Assembly (NCBI RefSeq): GCF_009455625.1
Contig: NZ_QPEQ01000002.1
Location: 434,001 to 498,000 of the forward strand
Direction of reading: 5' to 3'
DNA: 64,000 bases
Source of the DNA: Paraburkholderia bonniea
GTDB taxonomy: Bacteria; Pseudomonadota; Gammaproteobacteria; Burkholderiales; Burkholderiaceae
The notes under the pieces were generated by a model. It was given only the letters and a program-made list of their open reading frames with translations. It ran no database searches and had not been told where the DNA came from. This document shows, piece by piece, positions 63,882 to 64,000 of this stretch. The translations under genes were made by a program, and so were the position numbers. Position 1 is the stretch's first letter. Each line of letters opens with the position of its first letter.

Positions 63882-64000
63882 CGCGGCGGCCTTGTGCGAG
63901 GGGCGAAATGGCGGGGCAGCAGCCAGTGCTGCTGGCGCGCTGAGTCAGGCAGTCAAGCAATCAGGTTGGGTTTAAGCGTTCAGGACGCGATCGGCTTGAC
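63882..64000. promoter_or_regulatory. Upstream end of the betaine operon (cut by window)
   Basis: 119 bp upstream of dgcA. It is likely to hold the promoter, or part of it, of the betaine catabolic genes. No GbdR-type site could be recognised and the region is truncated by the window. Confidence 0.3.

Overview
The window looks like a chromosome segment of a Burkholderia sensu lato bacterium (Paraburkholderia, Mycetohabitans or a related symbiont). The clues are a cluster of DUF4148, DUF3331 and DUF1488 proteins, a PenA-type class A beta-lactamase, an ESPR-type giant trimeric autotransporter, a 'Porin_4'-type porin, and a Pseudomonas/Burkholderia-style carnitine and glycine-betaine catabolic locus. 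GC is roughly 60 % by eye, with clear AT-rich islands at about 7.5-10.7 kb, 14.0-14.2 kb and 51.0-51.3 kb. No rRNA, tRNA, CRISPR array, integrase or transposase was recognised. Genus-level placement is inference.

Layout. 0-7.4 kb holds housekeeping and accessory genes: DUF1488, cytochrome b561, an AzgA-type purine permease, an unknown protein, a glycogen-debranching-type amylo-alpha-1,6-glucosidase and a DUF4397 lipoprotein. 7.5-10.7 kb holds one AT-rich orphan gene for a 1,019-residue, low-complexity, coiled-coil protein that looks like a secreted effector. 10.8-14.0 kb pairs a class A beta-lactamase with a Bacillus-type NagZ (GH3) lipoprotein. 14.5-16.9 kb has an FkbM methyltransferase and a TPR/glycosyltransferase-like protein. 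17-27.6 kb contains ribA, a CBS-domain protein, a DUF4148 protein, an acyl-CoA dehydrogenase, a ChaA-type antiporter, an opgC-like acyltransferase with an adjacent secreted esterase, an AI-2E-family transporter and two small proteins.

27.7-33.7 kb (minus strand) is a carnitine operon in the order substrate-binding protein, beta-keto-acid cleavage enzyme, carnitine dehydrogenase, betainyl-CoA thioesterase, alpha/beta hydrolase, gamma-butyrobetaine-type dioxygenase. 34.2-51.0 kb is a single gene for a trimeric autotransporter adhesin of about 5,576 residues. It is built from near-identical 387-bp and 177-bp modules and ends in a strong intrinsic terminator, with a hexanucleotide repeat in its 3' untranslated stretch. 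A porin follows. 52.9-63.9 kb is the glycine betaine to sarcosine block: purU on the plus strand and, on the minus strand, dgcA-dgcB-etfA-etfB-gbcA-gbcB and a second substrate-binding protein.

Together the two catabolic blocks would take gamma-butyrobetaine or (acyl)carnitine to glycine betaine, then dimethylglycine and sarcosine, with PurU handling formyl-tetrahydrofolate. The adhesin and porin sit in the middle of this route. The most unusual features are the giant adhesin with its two-module repeat architecture, the AT-rich coiled-coil orphan, the NagZ/beta-lactamase pair, and many short tandem repeats inside or beside the betaine genes.
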